A stretch of 35,618 nt of DNA. It comes from Lentisphaerota bacterium. Its GTDB lineage: Bacteria > Verrucomicrobiota > Kiritimatiellia > CAIQIC01 > Lenti-01. Under the pieces are notes generated by a model, which saw nothing but the letters and a program-made list of their open reading frames with translations, was not told where the DNA came from and ran no database searches. The position numbers and the translations under genes are program-made. Each line of letters opens with the position of its first letter. The stretch's first letter is position 1. Positions 1-6,917 of the stretch are shown one piece after another. The stretch spans positions 1 through 35,618 of the forward strand of contig JAAZBB010000062.1 in the NCBI GenBank assembly GCA_012514035.1. The letters run 5' to 3'.

Positions 1-120
1 CGGGGCGGCGGCGCGGATGCGGATGCGCCGGGCGTAGAGGGCATCGCCCGCAAGCCACAGGACCACCAGGAACAGCAGTCCTGCCCCCAGCAGGATCCAG
101 AGCCGCACGGCAGGACTCAC
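1..120 (-). CDS. N-terminal fragment of an unidentified membrane-anchored protein
   Basis: Only the first 40 codons lie in the window; the gene continues past base 1. Reading from a GTG at 120-118 gives a short polar start, one strongly hydrophobic stretch (about residues 7-25, rich in Leu, Val and Gly) and then a basic segment with several Arg. This looks like an uncleaved signal anchor or signal peptide followed by an exported domain. The GTG lies 15 bases after the stop of the exonuclease gene on the same strand, so the two are probably co-transcribed. There is no strong ribosome binding site. I cannot name the family from this fragment. Confidence 0.55.
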   Translation of the reverse strand, partial: MSPAVRLWILLGAGLLFLVVLWLAGDALYARRIRIRAAAP

Positions 121-135
121 GGCGCAACGGGAGCC

Positions 136-843
136 CTACGGGCTGGCAAAGCGATGTACCTTGCCCGCGCTTTCAAGCAGTTCCTTGAAACGGGGACTGT
201 CGCTGCGCCGGTTCATCTCTTCCCGGATGGCGTGAAAGACGAAGAGCGAATCGTCGGTGGCCCGGTGTTCTTGCAGGCCCGCGGTGGACAGATCGAACAG
301 CTCGATCAGGTCCCGCACCTGGTAGCTTTTCCGCTGGGGATACCAGTGGCGAAACAGGGTCAGACTGTCGAGGACCGCGTTCCGGGGAACGGGCAGGTTG
401 TTGCGCTCGGCTTCCGCGGTGATGAAGCGAACATCGAAGGCCGCATTGTGGGCGATCAGGACCGCGCCATCAATGAATTCCAGGAATTCGGGATAGACCT
501 CGGCGAAGGTGGGGGAATCCTTGACCATGTCGGGGGTGATGTTGTGGACCTTCTGGACATAGGAAGGAATATAGCGGCGGGGATTGATCAGCCAGCTCTT
601 CTGGCCGAGAGATTCGCCATTGCGGATCTTGACAGCGCCGATTTCCACCAGGCGGTCCTTGGCGGGGCTGAAGCCGGTGGTTTCGGTGTCGAAGACCACG
701 AAAGTAATGTTCTTGAATCGGGTGTTGGCGGTTGGCATGCGGAATGCCGGCGGAACCACGGGGGTGGAGTCCGCCGCCACGGCGGACAGCATCCAGAGGA
801 ACGGGCAGATCCAGAGCACATGCCGAAGCAGGGCTCGCTTCAT
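136..843 (-). CDS. DnaQ-like DEDDh 3'-5' exonuclease with predicted signal peptide
   Basis: A 235-residue protein of the DnaQ/RNase T exonuclease superfamily, which removes nucleotides from 3' ends with two metal ions. All DEDDh residues are visible: D52 and E54 in FDTETTG, D137 in HNAAFD, and H193/D198 in EHRATDD. The ATG at 843 is preceded by AGGAGG at good spacing, so longer upstream readings are unlikely. From that start, residues 1-24 look like a classical signal peptide: MKRALLR, a hydrophobic core, then AVA before Ala-Asp. This is unusual, since DnaQ-type exonucleases normally act in the cytoplasm with DNA polymerase III. It lies downstream of nadK and just upstream of the membrane protein fragment. 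The exonuclease call is firm; export is inferred and a plain membrane anchor is possible. Confidence 0.85.
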   Translation of the reverse strand: MKRALLRHVLWICPFLWMLSAVAADSTPVVPPAFRMPTANTRFKNITFVVFDTETTGFSPAKDRLVEIGAVKIRNGESLGQKSWLINPRRYIPSYVQKVHNITPDMVKDSPTFAEVYPEFLEFIDGAVLIAHNAAFDVRFITAEAERNNLPVPRNAVLDSLTLFRHWYPQRKSYQVRDLIELFDLSTAGLQEHRATDDSLFVFHAIREEMNRRSDSPRFKELLESAGKVHRFASP

Positions 844-916
844 CAACGCCTCCTGGCGGTTCCGTTGCTGTTCGTTGCCAAATTCCGCCGTTCCTCGGAG
901 CAACTGGCAAAAAGAA

Positions 917-973
917 TGTCCGGGCCACTTCCTTTCGCTGGAAACATAAACTAGACAATGAAAGGCCCGGACA
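917..973. repeat. 10-base perfect inverted repeat between nadK and the exonuclease gene
   Basis: TGTCCGGGCC at 917-926 is exactly complementary to GGCCCGGACA at 964-973, with 37 bases between. On the minus strand the second arm is followed by TTCTTTTT, as in a loose intrinsic terminator for the nadK operon. The loop also holds a shorter TTTC/GAAA pairing. The same region contains a possible promoter for the exonuclease gene, so it may be a terminator, an attenuator or an operator. The sequence does not decide which. Confidence 0.5.
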
Positions 974-976
974 CAA
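948..976 (-). promoter_or_regulatory. Possible sigma70-type promoter for the exonuclease gene
   Basis: On the minus strand TTGTGT (976-971) and TAGTTT (953-948) are separated by 17 bases, about 105 bases before the ATG at 843. The -35 element and part of the spacer overlap one arm of the 10-base inverted repeat. Both boxes are imperfect, so this is only a candidate. Confidence 0.35.
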
Positions 977-1027
977 GCGCAAAATGCAAAAGATTTGTGA
1001 ACAACTTCGGAACGGTATGCCCGGCGG

Positions 1028-1903
1028 CTACTTGGGATCGGCGCTGGATCCCCGCCAATGAAGTTTCTGGGAAAGAAGCTTGAACCAGGAATAGCCGGGC
1101 AGGTGCACGAAGCGCACGGTTTCCTTGGCCTTGCGGATTTCCAACTGGTCGCCGTTTTCCAGCCAGCCGTGGGATTGGCCATCCACGGAAAGCAGGAGCC
1201 GCTTGCGCGAATCCGCGGCCCGGAGAGTGATCAGGCGGTCATGAGGCAAAACCAGGGGCCGGTTGCTGAGGGTGTGGGGGCAGATGGGCTCGATCACCAG
1301 GGCCGGAGTTTCGCGATGCAGGATCGGTCCGCCCGCCGACAGGGCGTGGCCGGTGCTGCCGATGGGGGTGGCCACGATCAAGCCATCGCAGACAAACGAG
1401 GCAACGGGCTGGCGGTCCACCTCGACTTCAATCATGGTGGCGCGGGGGGAGGTGCCCCAGCCCATTACGATGTCGTTGAGCGCCCGCGCGCGGACGATCT
1501 GGCGGCGGCGGGGCCCGCGCAGGACCCGAGCTTCGAGCAACGGATAGGTCGCGGTCTGATAGGCCCCTGCAACCAACGCCCGCAACGCCGCCACGGCCTG
1601 GGTATCGGGCACGCTGGTGAGAAATCCCAGATTGCCGAGATTAATGCCCAGAATCGGAGCCTTGGCGCCATTCAGGGCGCGCACGGCCTGCAGCACGGTG
1701 CCATCGCCTCCCAGCGAGACCAGCAGATCAATGGATGCCCCGAAACGCGCGGGGGCAACCTGCCGGGCGGTCGGGGCCAGTCGCGCGGTGTTGGGGTCGC
1801 AGGCGACCAGGCGGACGCCCAGTTCCCTGGCAACCGCGCAAAATTCCGCCAGGGTTGAGGCCGCGGCCGGTTTGGCCGGATTGGCAAAGATGCCGATCTT
1901 CAT
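1028..1903 (-). CDS. nadK: NAD kinase
   Basis: A 291-residue NAD kinase, which phosphorylates NAD+ to NADP+ in the cytoplasm. Diagnostic motifs are GGDGT at residues 65-69, the ND pair at 143-144 (ALNDIV) that contacts substrate, and TPIGSTGHALSAGGPI at 179-194, the family's glycine-rich substrate motif (usually TPTGSTAY...). Length matches bacterial NadK. The ATG overlaps the tlyA stop in ATGA, and GGAGGAAAGG in the end of tlyA serves as a strong ribosome binding site. It is the last gene of the argA-S1/P1-tlyA-nadK operon. The tlyA-nadK pairing recurs in many bacteria, which supports both calls. Confidence 0.97.
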   Translation of the reverse strand: MKIGIFANPAKPAAASTLAEFCAVARELGVRLVACDPNTARLAPTARQVAPARFGASIDLLVSLGGDGTVLQAVRALNGAKAPILGINLGNLGFLTSVPDTQAVAALRALVAGAYQTATYPLLEARVLRGPRRRQIVRARALNDIVMGWGTSPRATMIEVEVDRQPVASFVCDGLIVATPIGSTGHALSAGGPILHRETPALVIEPICPHTLSNRPLVLPHDRLITLRAADSRKRLLLSVDGQSHGWLENGDQLEIRKAKETVRFVHLPGYSWFKLLSQKLHWRGSSADPK

Positions 1904-2640
1904 GAACCTTTCCTCCAGTAGCTGAGATACTCCACATTACCAGCCGGTCCCCGGATTGGCGACGGACAAAAATCCAGCCATTGCCAGCCCAGGGACTGGA
2001 CGCCAAAGTCCCGGATGCGTTCGACGACCAGCTGGCGGGTTTGCGGATTGCGCACGACACCGCCTTTTTCGACTTCCTCGCGGCCCGCCTCGAACTGGGG
2101 CTTGATCAGCGCCACGGTTTCGCCCCCGGCACGCAGGAGGCGGTCGATGGCCGGCAGGATCAGGCGCAGGGAGATGAAGGAGACGTCCGTGACGGCCAGG
2201 TCGACGGGTTCGGGCAGGTCGTCGGGTTGCAGGTGGCGCGCGTTGCAGCCGTCGAGCACAACCACCCGGGGATCCGCGGCAAGGCGTGGATGCAATTGAG
2301 ACTTGCCGACATCGACCGCAAACACCTGGGCGGCGCCATGCTGCAGCAGGCAGTCGGTGAAGCCCCCGGTGGAGGCGCCGATGTCCACGCAGATCTTGCC
2401 TTCGGCGGTGAGCAGCGGGAAACGGACGAAGGCCTCTTCCAGTTTGAGGCCGCCCCGGCCGACAAAGCGCTCCGGCTGGCGAACACGGATATGGCAGTCG
2501 AGGGGCACTTCATGGCCGGGTTTGGCGGCCGGGGCGTCATCCACCAGGACCTCGCCGGCCCGGATGAGCCGCTGGGCCTTTTCGCGGCTGTCCGCCAGGC
2601 CACGTTCCACCATGAGCAGATCCAGACGCTGGCGCTTCAC
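1900..2640 (-). CDS. tlyA: TlyA-family rRNA 2'-O-methyltransferase (S4 plus FtsJ-like domain)
   Basis: A 246-residue TlyA/hemolysin-A-family protein, predicted to 2'-O-methylate cytidines of rRNA. Residues 1-60 form an S4 RNA-binding domain (RLDLLMVERGLADSREKAQR). Residues 61-240 form a Rossmann methyltransferase with SAM motif DIGASTGGFTD. The catalytic K-D-K-E set typical of FtsJ/TlyA enzymes is visible as K66 (RGGLKLEEA), D152 (TDVSFIS), K180 (LIKPQFEAG) and E237 (NVEYL). The start is GTG, overlapping the upstream stop as GTGA, and the stop overlaps the nadK ATG. The historical hemolysin label is probably misleading; the RNA methyltransferase role is established for mycobacterial TlyA. Confidence 0.95.
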   Translation of the reverse strand: MKRQRLDLLMVERGLADSREKAQRLIRAGEVLVDDAPAAKPGHEVPLDCHIRVRQPERFVGRGGLKLEEAFVRFPLLTAEGKICVDIGASTGGFTDCLLQHGAAQVFAVDVGKSQLHPRLAADPRVVVLDGCNARHLQPDDLPEPVDLAVTDVSFISLRLILPAIDRLLRAGGETVALIKPQFEAGREEVEKGGVVRNPQTRQLVVERIRDFGVQSLGWQWLDFCPSPIRGPAGNVEYLSYWRKGS

Positions 2641-3698
2641 AGGCCTTTGGCCCGGCGGGCTTGGATGGAACGACGCAGGGAGGACACGATGACGATCCCG
2701 GCGAACACGACCATGACGGACCAGATGATGATGTCAAAAGTGCGGTTGCCCTGCCGGACGACGCCCAGGGACTGTCCCTCGGCGGGCGGATCGATGCCCA
2801 CGCCTGAAAAAACGGACTGGGGAGGCAGGTCCTCGATGGGCTCGGGAATCGCGGGCTGGCCGGCATTGATCCAAGCCGTGTACCACAGGGAAGACAGGTG
2901 GGTGGCGGCATCCTCGAGCTGCTGCACGACGGTATCGCCCGTCAGTTCCCAGAACTTGCGGTAGTAGCCTTCTGTGTCCACCCGGCCGCCGGCGGACCGT
3001 TTGGCGATGATGTCCGCCTTGAGGATGTCCGGCACCAACGACGCGGAATGGGCGATCCATTCCATGACGGCCCGGAAGGGATCGGGCAGATGAGTGGCCG
3101 GGGCGGGATGGATGAGGCCGGCATGGAAAAACGCCCGGGTCATGTCGGACTCCAGGCGCAGATGAATGCCATGCTGCCAGGTTTCCTGGCCGTTGAAATT
3201 GCGGGTACAGTGCAGGGGCATGTGCAGGTCGGCCACGTAGTGGCTCATGGCGGCGCCGCACCGGGCGGCCCAGAGCCAATCGTTGGTGCGCATGGCGTCA
3301 GTCATCTGCCCCAACAGCCCGACAATAGTCCAGGGTGCGATGCCAATGTCGACCGGCGCGGCCGGGATTTCTGAGGTGAAGGCCTGATCCTGATCCGGGT
3401 TGAGGGCGAGGAGGTCGAATCCCGCCGGGAGGCGATCAGGTTCGAAATAATGCCGGGGGGCTTCGCCGGAGTCGGCTCCCTTCCACAAATCGGGATAAAT
3501 AGACGGAAAAGCCATGGACCGGGAGAAAGCGCGGAATGCCGCCGCGTCCTCGGGCATGTTCCGGCTGGCAACCCGGGCGACCTGGACATGCTGCTGCCCC
3601 GCCCATGCCCAGGCGGCGGCGGGCCGGATGGCCAGCAGCAGCAGCAGTCCGGCCAACACCGTGCGGCCCCGGCGGGGGATCGTGAGCGGGTGTCTCAC
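2637..3698 (-). CDS. S1/P1-nuclease-like zinc enzyme, secreted and C-terminally membrane-anchored
   Basis: A 353-residue protein of the S1/P1 nuclease and zinc-dependent phospholipase C fold. The GTG at 3698 overlaps the upstream stop (GTGA) and gives an excellent signal peptide ending AWA before WAGQQH. That leaves a mature N-terminal Trp with His five residues later, the W1/H6 zinc-ligand pattern of P1 nuclease. Further ligand candidates are D70, H83, H153-D157-H163 in SHYVADLHMPLH, and H179/E183 in GIHLRLESD. A transmembrane helix near residues 318-340 (about FDIIIWSVMVVFAGIVIV) followed by basic residues should anchor it. Members act outside the cytoplasm as nucleases, 3'-nucleotidases or phospholipases; the substrate here is unknown. 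Confidence 0.8.
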   Translation of the reverse strand: MRHPLTIPRRGRTVLAGLLLLLAIRPAAAWAWAGQQHVQVARVASRNMPEDAAAFRAFSRSMAFPSIYPDLWKGADSGEAPRHYFEPDRLPAGFDLLALNPDQDQAFTSEIPAAPVDIGIAPWTIVGLLGQMTDAMRTNDWLWAARCGAAMSHYVADLHMPLHCTRNFNGQETWQHGIHLRLESDMTRAFFHAGLIHPAPATHLPDPFRAVMEWIAHSASLVPDILKADIIAKRSAGGRVDTEGYYRKFWELTGDTVVQQLEDAATHLSSLWYTAWINAGQPAIPEPIEDLPPQSVFSGVGIDPPAEGQSLGVVRQGNRTFDIIIWSVMVVFAGIVIVSSLRRSIQARRAKGL

Positions 3699-4210
3699 GC
3701 CGGCCCGTCTGTAGCCCGCGGCCGGGGGGCATAGGCCATGGCCACCTCGGGGCACGTGAGCGGATTGTCGTACTTGGAGCAGTTCATGCAGCCCTTGTAG
3801 AGCTTGTAGAGGATTTTGTCCTTGGAGATGGGCGTGAAACCCAGCTTTTCGAAAAACAGGGGGGTGAAGGTCAGCACGATGATCTGATCGGGCTTGAATT
3901 CGGCCACGCGCGCCAGTGCCGCCTCGACAAGCTGACGCCCCAGGCCATGCTTTTGCAGGTCCTCGCGCACCGAAACCGACTGGATTTCAATGGAAGGGTT
4001 TTTGGCCGGATCCAGTTCCGGCAATACCGCCCAGGACGCGGTGCCGACAATTTCCCCGTCGAGTTCGGCGACCAGGAAACGGTCGATGTGCAGCATGATG
4101 TCGCTCAGTGGCCGCGGGACAAGTTCTTCCGGATGCGCCTTGATCCGGCGAAAAATCGCCGGGCCATCGCTGAAACAGGCTTTACGAATGTGGCAGCCAG
4201 GAGGGTTCAT
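3695..4210 (-). CDS. argA: GNAT acetyltransferase, short ArgA-type N-acetylglutamate synthase
   Basis: A 171-residue GNAT protein. The acetyl-CoA binding loop is visible as QKHGLGRQL near residues 87-95. The FFEKLGF segment and the C-terminal Cys-rich tail (CMNCSKYDNPLTCPEVAM) match the short stand-alone N-acetylglutamate synthases of mycobacterial and deltaproteobacterial type, whose tail usually reads like C-x-N-C-P-K-F-x-x-C-x-E-x-A-M. Such enzymes make N-acetylglutamate, the first step of arginine synthesis. It is the first gene of a four-gene operon behind a good promoter. No other arginine gene is nearby, so the substrate rests on family resemblance only. Confidence 0.8.
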   Translation of the reverse strand: MNPPGCHIRKACFSDGPAIFRRIKAHPEELVPRPLSDIMLHIDRFLVAELDGEIVGTASWAVLPELDPAKNPSIEIQSVSVREDLQKHGLGRQLVEAALARVAEFKPDQIIVLTFTPLFFEKLGFTPISKDKILYKLYKGCMNCSKYDNPLTCPEVAMAYAPRPRATDGPA

Positions 4211-4240
4211 GGTTGTGTTTTGACCGGGTTCAAGTTCACC

Positions 4241-4269
4241 AATCTATCACGCCGCCGGTCCAAAGGCAA
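4241..4269 (-). promoter_or_regulatory. Sigma70-type promoter of the argA-S1/P1-tlyA-nadK operon
   Basis: On the minus strand TTGCCT (4269-4264) and TAGATT (4246-4241) are separated by exactly 17 bases. This puts transcription start near 4234, about 24 bases before the argA ATG at 4210. There is no clear ribosome binding site in the short leader. Confidence 0.6.
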
Positions 4270-4406
4270 TGCACCCCTTGATGTTGTCTTGATTTTGTTA
4301 GGGGATGGGGCGAATGGGTGCGCAGGTGCTTGCAGAAGCGCTCGGGACAGTTTGGATCATTCGCGCTTGTCCCGTTGCCAGGACCGTGACACCCTTTTGT
4401 CCGGCT

Positions 4407-5048
4407 ATGACGTACAATGAAGGAGATCTGCGTCGGCTGGGACATTGGGCAGCCAAATGCGCGGGACGGGTGCTCCCGCTGTTCGAAGCGCAGGTGCCCG
4501 CCGATGACCGGCCGCGCGCGGCCCTTGCGGGCGTCCGGGCATATGCCCGGGGAGGAAAACGGACAAACCATCTGCGTCGGCTGATCTGGGCGGCCATGGC
4601 CGCCGCCCGCGAGGCGTACGAGCCCGCGGCGATCGCGGCTGCGCGCGCCGCCTACTCTGCCGCGAGTGTCACCTTCATGCACGCCCGGTACACCCCGGGT
4701 CAGGAAAAACACGCCTTGGGGGCCGCGATGTATGCCGCTTTGGCATGCGAGCTATCAGCGGGGAATTCAGCCGCCGCCGATTCGGAAATCCGGTGGGCCA
4801 TCCGGCATGCTTCCCCGGCCGTGCGCACTATTGTGCGTCGGCTGCCGCCCCGGAAACCCGGCCGCAGCTGCCAAGACATGCTTTACCATCAACTCGACGC
4901 AGGATTGCGTGGCGAATCCGGATTGGTCATGGACAATCAACGGCGACGGCGTCAAACGGGGACAGCGATGAATTCGCGGACGGGTCGTTCGGCGGACAGA
5001 AGGGTCACCCGGCCTCGCGGCGTGTGTCGGTCAGGCGCAAACTTCTAA
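4407..5048 (+). CDS. Imm5-like putative immunity protein
   Basis: A 213-residue, Ala-rich helical protein. Residues 1-170 resemble the Imm5-like putative immunity family: DLRRLGHWAAKCAGRVLPLF near the start, then DDRPRAALAGVRAYARG, AAREAYEPAAIAAARAAYSA and the ASPAVR segment. Family members are predicted to protect against polymorphic toxins, but many are orphans of unproven function. No toxin gene is adjacent. The ATG at 4407 begins where the family domain begins; there is no convincing ribosome binding site, and a longer reading from 4305 would add residues without family similarity. The last 40 residues are basic, unlike the domain, and may be a non-conserved extension. It lies alone on the plus strand between two minus-strand genes. 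Confidence 0.7.
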   Translation: MTYNEGDLRRLGHWAAKCAGRVLPLFEAQVPADDRPRAALAGVRAYARGGKRTNHLRRLIWAAMAAAREAYEPAAIAAARAAYSAASVTFMHARYTPGQEKHALGAAMYAALACELSAGNSAAADSEIRWAIRHASPAVRTIVRRLPPRKPGRSCQDMLYHQLDAGLRGESGLVMDNQRRRRQTGTAMNSRTGRSADRRVTRPRGVCRSGANF

Positions 5049-5097
5049 CTCAAGGGCTGACCCCGATGCAAAGAAGCCCCAACCTCCGAGTGGAAAA

Positions 5098-6831
5098 TCA
5101 GAAGGGCCAGGAGAGATCGAGATTCAATCCCTTGCGAGACGGGAAGGAGTAGTTCTTGCCGTCGAAAGAGAGGGTGGCGGAATCGGCCCCGGCTTTGAGG
5201 GTGAAGGCGGTGTCGGGAGCGCGGGCGTGCAGGATGGCGGCCAGGGTGATGGTTTTCTCGAAGCCGTCGCCGCGGCGGGTATTCCAGACTTCGTCGGGCT
5301 GGGCGGCGCGGGTGGAGTCGTAAATGGAATCGTCGGCCATTGCGCGCAGGGCGGCCACAACGCCGGGAATGTCGAGAGTGCGGGTGGCAGCGAGGCAAAC
5401 GGGGGACCTTTCGATGGCGGCCTTGAGGAATGGGCCGGGATCGGTGCGGGTCAGGTCCCGGAAGGCGTAGAAGGCCAGATCGGCGGCAGGATTCTCGGCG
5501 CGCTGGGTTTCGAGGGCGGCGATGATTTCGTCGCGGTCCAGGCCGGGGGGGAGCGCGATGCGCGGGCCGGGGCGGAAAGACTTGGCGGCCTCAGCGTCGG
5601 GCCAGCGCGGGGCCAGGTGGCAGAACGCGCGCAGTTCCTGGATGATTTCGCAGGCATCGGACGAGTAGCAGTTGAACTCGCGGCCGAGGCGCTGGCGGTC
5701 CTCCTCGCGGTCGAGATCGATTTGTCCCTGCTTGAAGAAATCATCGAATTTGTTGAGGGGGATGCGGTCGGGAAGGGGCTCGGCAAAGAAGTCGTCTTCG
5801 TCCATTTCCTCGAGGAGTTTGACGCGCGTGCGGTCGGAAACTTTGTAGGAGCAGGAATTTTCGAAAGCGTAGGCGCGTTCGGCGGGAATCCAGCGGCGCT
5901 TGCCGAAGCAGGCGTGCTCGATCTGGAAGCATTTCTGGCGCGCGGGGCTCTGGCGCAGGAAATTGAACAGGATTTCGCTGGTGACATCCGTGCGCAGGAA
6001 GGCGCCGAGTTTGTCACGGAAACGCGTATACGCGGCGGGGTCGATGCCGGCTTCGGGATACACGACATGGACCCAGCCGGAACAGTGGGAGACAATGGTG
6101 ATTTGCTCGTTTTCGAGGGCGCGGCGGGCCTTGGCGCTGAGTTCGGTGCCGTTGAACCACATGGCCTTGGTGACCAGCCGCCGGTTGTTGGTGAGGATGC
6201 CGTCGTGAACGTCGACAAAGTTCTGGGAGTGCAGCGGAGTGGCGACAAGGAAGATGTCTTCGAGGGGGATGCCGCAGAGGATGTAGAGTGCGGCGGCATA
6301 GAGCGTGGACAGCGATACGCATTCGCCGGCGCCCCGGTGGTGGCCGGGCATGTGGCGGAAGGCGTCCATCGCCTCGATCGTTTCGGTTTTCCAGTACGGG
6401 ATGACATCGGCGGAATACTTGTCCAGGCCGAAGTGGCGGCGGATATCGAGATCGAAGTAGAACTTATCGCCTTCGTAGCCGAACAGAGCGTTGCTCCGGG
6501 CGATGGTTTCGGGCGTGATGTACGGGGCGAAACGGGCGAGTTCGCGATCCTGGGTCGTGAGGCCCCACGTCTCGAGATCGAGGTTGAACGCGTAGTGGTC
6601 CATGATGAACTGCTTGAGGCGCAGAATGCGGCGATAGGGCGTGAGCTTGGAGAAATTGGCAAACCAGGGGTCCGCGCGCCAGGCCCAGATGCGCGGCGAC
6701 ATGAGGTTGGCGAGCACGAGCGGATAAAGCAGGCCCGGAAATACGAAGATTTCCATGTCGGAAAGTGTGCAGGCCGAGGAATATTCCTCGAAGCGCGTGG
6801 CGGGCACGGGGGAAAACGACTTAGGATTCAT
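5098..6831 (-). CDS. Large transglutaminase-like domain protein of unknown function
   Basis: A 577-residue protein that I do not recognise as a characterised family. Around residues 168-215 it has a papain-like/transglutaminase-like pattern: GECVSLSTLYAAAL with C171 at the start of a helix, then PLHSQNFVDVHDG with H201, and LTNN downstream. This compares with the Cys-His-Asp/Asn order of transglutaminase-fold proteins. No signal peptide or strong membrane segment is seen, although MEIFVFPGLLYPLVLANLM near residue 26 is hydrophobic. The C-terminal third looks like a separate alpha/beta domain. The ATG at 6831 is chosen; a TTG at 6867 in frame is an alternative and neither has a good ribosome binding site. 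It is transcribed divergently from the glycosyltransferase operon. Confidence 0.75.
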   Translation of the reverse strand: MNPKSFSPVPATRFEEYSSACTLSDMEIFVFPGLLYPLVLANLMSPRIWAWRADPWFANFSKLTPYRRILRLKQFIMDHYAFNLDLETWGLTTQDRELARFAPYITPETIARSNALFGYEGDKFYFDLDIRRHFGLDKYSADVIPYWKTETIEAMDAFRHMPGHHRGAGECVSLSTLYAAALYILCGIPLEDIFLVATPLHSQNFVDVHDGILTNNRRLVTKAMWFNGTELSAKARRALENEQITIVSHCSGWVHVVYPEAGIDPAAYTRFRDKLGAFLRTDVTSEILFNFLRQSPARQKCFQIEHACFGKRRWIPAERAYAFENSCSYKVSDRTRVKLLEEMDEDDFFAEPLPDRIPLNKFDDFFKQGQIDLDREEDRQRLGREFNCYSSDACEIIQELRAFCHLAPRWPDAEAAKSFRPGPRIALPPGLDRDEIIAALETQRAENPAADLAFYAFRDLTRTDPGPFLKAAIERSPVCLAATRTLDIPGVVAALRAMADDSIYDSTRAAQPDEVWNTRRGDGFEKTITLAAILHARAPDTAFTLKAGADSATLSFDGKNYSFPSRKGLNLDLSWPF

Positions 6832-6917
6832 TGCCCGCAGGATAGCGCCGAACCCGCGCGGCGACAACCATTTTGGGATTGCGGCGGATGTGCGGTTCGG
6901 GGAGAATCCGTCGGCAT

